DNA of 64,000 nucleotides from Ramlibacter alkalitolerans. GTDB taxonomy: Bacteria; Pseudomonadota; Gammaproteobacteria; Burkholderiales; Burkholderiaceae_C. This document shows positions 60,984 through 64,000 of the stretch, piece after piece. The position numbers and the translations under genes were made by a program. Where the stretch lies: NCBI RefSeq assembly GCF_016722765.1, contig NZ_JAEQND010000018.1, positions 1-64,000 of the forward strand, read 5' to 3'. Positions within the stretch are counted from its first letter, which is position 1. Each line of letters starts with the position of its first letter. The notes under the pieces were generated by a model. The model was not told the DNA's origin, ran no database searches, and worked only from the letters and a program-made list of their open reading frames with translations.

Positions 60984-63900
60984 TCAGGCGCCCTGAGGTT
61001 CGGCGTGGCGCGCGAGCTGGTTTTCGATCGGGCTGCGGCGGCGCAGCTTGTCCAGCAGCAGGTAGACGACCGGCGTCGTCAGGAGCGTGATCACCTGGCT
61101 GGCCACCAGGCCGCCGATGATCGCGATGCCGAGCGGCCGGCGCAGCTCCGCGCCTTCGCCGAAGCCGACGGCCAGCGGCAGCGCGCCGAGGATGGCCGCG
61201 AGCGTGGTCATCAGGATCGGGCGGAAGCGCAGCAGGCAGGCCTCGCGCACCGCCTCCTCGGGCGAGAGCCCGCGCGAGCGTTCGGCATCGAGCGCGAAGT
61301 CGATGATCAGGATGGCGTTCTTCTTCACGATGCCGATCAGCAGGAACAGGCCGATCAGCGCCATGATGGAGAACTCCATCTTGAACAGCAGCAGCGCCAG
61401 CACCGCGCCGATGCCGGCCGAGGGCAGCGTGGAGAGCACGGTGAGCGGATGCACCAGGCTCTCGTACAGAACGCCCAGCACGATGTAGATCACCACCAGC
61501 GCGGCGAAGATCAGCAGCGGCTGCTGCTTGTTGGTTTCGTCCGCCGCCCGCGCCGTGCCCTGGAAGCTGCCGCGCACGTTGATCGGCAGCCGGATCTCGT
61601 CCTGCGCCCGGGCCACGGCGGCCTTCGCCTGCTCCAGCGTGAAGCCTTCGGCGGTGTTGAAGGAGATCGTGGTGGCGAGCTCCGCGTCCTGGTGGCTCAC
61701 CGAGGTGGCCGTGGGGCGCTCGTAGAAGCGCGCGATGGCCGACAGCGGCACCATGCTCGTCGCCGCGGTGCTGAGCGCCTGGCCGCTGGAGGGATCGCGC
61801 AATGCCGGGTTCACGCTGCCGGCGCTCACGGTGGCCGTGGCGGTGGTCGTGGTCGACGTGGAGGCATCGGCGCCGGTCGTGGCCGGCCCGGTATTGCGTG
61901 CGGGCACATAGACGTCCTTCAGCGCCTCGGGGCTGCGGATGTAGCGCGGTGCCAGCTGCATGATCACGCGGTACTGGTTCACCTCCTCGTAGATCGTGGC
62001 GACCTGGCGCTGGCCGAAGGCGTTGTACAGCGCGTTGTCGATGTCGCGCGAACTGATGCCCATGCGGGCCGCGGTTTCCTTGTCGACTTCGACGTACGTT
62101 TCGACGCCGTTCTCCTGCTGGTCGGTGTCGACGTCGGTCAGCGCCTCCTGCCGCTTCATGGCTTCGGCCAGGCGCGTGGCCCACAGCCGCAGGTCCGCCA
62201 CGTTGTCGCTCTTGAGCGTGAACTGGTAGGTGCTGTTGCTCTGGCGCCCGCCCATGCGCAGGTCCTGCACCGGGTTGAGGAACAGGCTCACGCCGGTGAC
62301 GCGCGCCAGCTGCGGCCGCAGGCGGGCGATCACCGCCTGGCCGCGTTCGGCGTTGCCGCCGCGCTTGAGGTTCACGAACATGAAGCCGCCGCCGGCGCGC
62401 GAGCCGCCGGTGAAGGCGACCACCGTGTCCACGGCCGGATCGTTGCGCACGATGTCGACCAGCTGGCGCAGCTTGTCCTGCATCTGCTGGAAGGAGATGC
62501 TCTGGTCGGCCCGGATGCCGCCGTTGATCTGGCCGGTGTCCTGCTGCGGGAAGAAGCCCTTGGGGATGCGCGTGAACAGGAAGCCGTTCAGGCCGATCAC
62601 GAGCACCAGGATCAGCAGCACCAGCCAGCGCGCGGCCAGCGCCCACTCGAGGCTCACCGCGTAGGTGTGCTGCACCCAGCCGAAGCCGCGCTCGGCCCAG
62701 CGCCCCAGCCGGCCCTGCTTGCGCTCGTGGGCCTCGGGGTGCAGCAGCCAAGCGCACATCATCGGCGTGGTGGTCAGCGAGATCACGAGCGAGATCATCA
62801 CGGCCGCCGACAGCGTCACCGCGAATTCGCGGAACAGCCGGCCGGCCTGGCCGCCCATGAACAGCAGCGGGATGAACACGGCGATGAGCGAGACGCTGAT
62901 CGACAGCACGGTGAAGCCGACCTCGCGCGCGCCGCGCAGCGCCGCCTGGAAGCGGTCCATGCCGGCCTCGATGTGGCGCGAGGTGTTTTCCAGCACCACG
63001 ATCGCATCGTCCACCACGAAGCCGGTGGCCACCGTCAGCGCCATCAGCGACAGGTTGTTGAGCGAGAACCCGAGCAGGTGCATCACGCCGAAGGTCCCGA
63101 GCAGCGAGACGATGGTCGCCACGGCGGGAATGAAGGTCGCGCGCGCACTGCGCAGGAACAGGCTCACCACCAGCACCACGAGGATGATGGAGATGCCCAG
63201 CGTGAGCTCCACCTCGTGCAGCGAGGCGCGGATGGAGTGGGTGCGGTCGGAGGCCACCTCCAGCGAGATGTCCTTGGGGAGCGCCGACTGCAGAGTCGGC
63301 AGCAGTCCCCGCACCGCGTCGACCGTCTGGATGACGTTGGCGCCGGCCTGCAGCGTGATCAGCACGATCACCGCGGGCCGGCCGTTGAACAGGCCCATCG
63401 TGTTGATGTTCTCGACCCCGTCGCTCACCTCGGCGACGTCGGCCAGCCGCACGGCGGCACCATTGCGCCAGGCCACCACCATGCCGCGGTAGTCGGAGGC
63501 CGACTTGCCGTTGTTGGCCATGCCGGTGCCGGTGTAGATCTGCAGCCGCTCGCCTTCGACGACCAGGTCGCCCTTGGGACGGTTGGCCGTCGTGGCCTGC
63601 AGCGCGGCGCGGACATCCTCCATCGCGATGCCGTAGCGGTTCAGGGCGAACGGGATCAGCTCCACGCGGATCGCCGGCTGCGAGCCGCCACCGAGCTCGA
63701 CGTCGCCCACGCCCGGGATCTGCGCGATCTTCTGCTGCACGATGTTGGACACCGCGTCGTAGATCTGGCCCGGCGAGCGCGAGGGCGAGGTCAGGGCAAG
63801 GATCAGCACCGGCGCCGCGGAGGGGTTCGCCTTGCGGTAGGTCGGGTTGCTGCGCAGCGTGGACGGCAGGTCGCTGCGCGATGCGTTGATCGCGGCCTGC

Positions 63901-64000
63901 ACCTCGCGCGCCGCCGCGTCGATGTTGCGGTTCAGGTCGAACTGCAGGGTGACGCGCGCACTGCCCGTGTTGCTGCTGGAGGTGACCTCGTTGACGCCGG
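60984..64000 (-). CDS. RND multidrug-type efflux permease, partial at right edge
   Basis: At least 1005 codons are visible; the N-terminal part lies beyond base 64000. The sequence covers most of the protein: DLNRNIDAAAREVQAAINASRSDLP at the visible N-end (as in the MdtB/MdtC-like group), TVATGFVVDDAIVVLENTSRH with TM4 aspartates, FMGGQAGRLFREFAVTLSAA, PQQDTGQINGGIRADQS and GIVKKNAILIIDFALDAER. The substrate is unknown. It is coupled to the NodT factor. Full-length RND pumps have about 1030-1050 residues. Confidence 0.93.
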   Translation of the reverse strand, partial: GVNEVTSSSNTGSARVTLQFDLNRNIDAAAREVQAAINASRSDLPSTLRSNPTYRKANPSAAPVLILALTSPSRSPGQIYDAVSNIVQQKIAQIPGVGDVELGGGSQPAIRVELIPFALNRYGIAMEDVRAALQATTANRPKGDLVVEGERLQIYTGTGMANNGKSASDYRGMVVAWRNGAAVRLADVAEVSDGVENINTMGLFNGRPAVIVLITLQAGANVIQTVDAVRGLLPTLQSALPKDISLEVASDRTHSIRASLHEVELTLGISIILVVLVVSLFLRSARATFIPAVATIVSLLGTFGVMHLLGFSLNNLSLMALTVATGFVVDDAIVVLENTSRHIEAGMDRFQAALRGAREVGFTVLSISVSLIAVFIPLLFMGGQAGRLFREFAVTLSAAVMISLVISLTTTPMMCAWLLHPEAHERKQGRLGRWAERGFGWVQHTYAVSLEWALAARWLVLLILVLVIGLNGFLFTRIPKGFFPQQDTGQINGGIRADQSISFQQMQDKLRQLVDIVRNDPAVDTVVAFTGGSRAGGGFMFVNLKRGGNAERGQAVIARLRPQLARVTGVSLFLNPVQDLRMGGRQSNSTYQFTLKSDNVADLRLWATRLAEAMKRQEALTDVDTDQQENGVETYVEVDKETAARMGISSRDIDNALYNAFGQRQVATIYEEVNQYRVIMQLAPRYIRSPEALKDVYVPARNTGPATTGADASTSTTTTATATVSAGSVNPALRDPSSGQALSTAATSMVPLSAIARFYERPTATSVSHQDAELATTISFNTAEGFTLEQAKAAVARAQDEIRLPINVRGSFQGTARAADETNKQQPLLIFAALVVIYIVLGVLYESLVHPLTVLSTLPSAGIGAVLALLLFKMEFSIMALIGLFLLIGIVKKNAILIIDFALDAERSRGLSPEEAVREACLLRFRPILMTTLAAILGALPLAVGFGEGAELRRPLGIAIIGGLVASQVITLLTTPVVYLLLDKLRRRSPIENQLARHAEPQGA

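Overview
The window is a high-GC (about 70 %) chromosomal segment from a betaproteobacterium of the order Burkholderiales. The family Comamonadaceae is most likely, and a Ramlibacter- or Variovorax-like genome fits best. The reasons are the ispF-ispD / mfd / serB neighbourhood, three Bug (TctC-type) solute-binding proteins plus a TctCBA system and a TRAP system, the -10-like ACAAT/AAAATCGC motifs just upstream of starts, and two families of dispersed palindromic repeats. I see no rRNA, tRNA, IS element, integrase, prophage or CRISPR array. Gene density is high and most stretches are ordinary chromosomal backbone.

Layout. 0-10 kb: isoprenoid genes (ispD, ispF), mfd, a CbiM-like membrane protein, serB, an MFS carrier, a CDP-alcohol phosphatidyltransferase and a three-gene cluster of small proteins. 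9.6-9.8 kb: a candidate small RNA ending in a textbook terminator. 10-18 kb: thpR, an FHA-domain operon, a divergent hemerythrin / universal-stress pair with an FNR-type box between them, an orphan hypothetical gene, an MFS carrier, and an envelope pair (M23 peptidase with L,D-transpeptidase). 17.8-21.8 kb: a tightly packed catabolic operon (Bug, GST, SDR, 2-keto-4-pentenoate hydratase-like, transglutaminase-like). 21.9-29 kb: a DEDDy exonuclease, a PAS hybrid histidine kinase, a class A PBP, YciH, a cytochrome c and an alpha/beta-fold protein lacking the usual nucleophile. 29-32 kb: tctCBA. 32-37 kb: an LDH2-type dehydrogenase, a cardiolipin synthase, a hydrolase and a LuxR / Crp-Fnr regulator pair that overlap.

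37.9-44.6 kb is the most accessory-looking part. It is a four-gene operon: class III nucleotidyl cyclase with TPRs, PAP2/vanadium-haloperoxidase-fold protein with an N-terminal collagen-like (GAT)n tract, subtilisin-like protease without a signal peptide, and a peptide-type ABC binding protein. The Crp-type regulator at 36.5 kb keeps the cyclic-nucleotide phosphate-contact residues, so a local cAMP circuit is possible but unproven. 44.7-49.3 kb: an aminotransferase, a NERD-SF1 helicase whose ribosome-binding site and GTG start lie inside a perfect 11-bp hairpin, and two tandem paralogous stress proteins. 49.4-53.9 kb: a dienelactone hydrolase followed by a TRAP transporter operon ending in a shikimate-dehydrogenase homologue. 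54.5-58 kb: gamma-glutamyltransferase with a Bug protein, divergent from a LysR regulator with a clear operator. 58-64 kb: nth, a small hypothetical gene, a 400-bp repeat array, and a NodT-type outer-membrane factor with an RND pump that runs off the right edge.

Two repeat families punctuate the segment. The GTCATTCCCGCG family lies between genes. The GTAGGCTGG family sits at gene 3' ends, and its first bases repeatedly supply the TAG stop codon of the adjoining gene.
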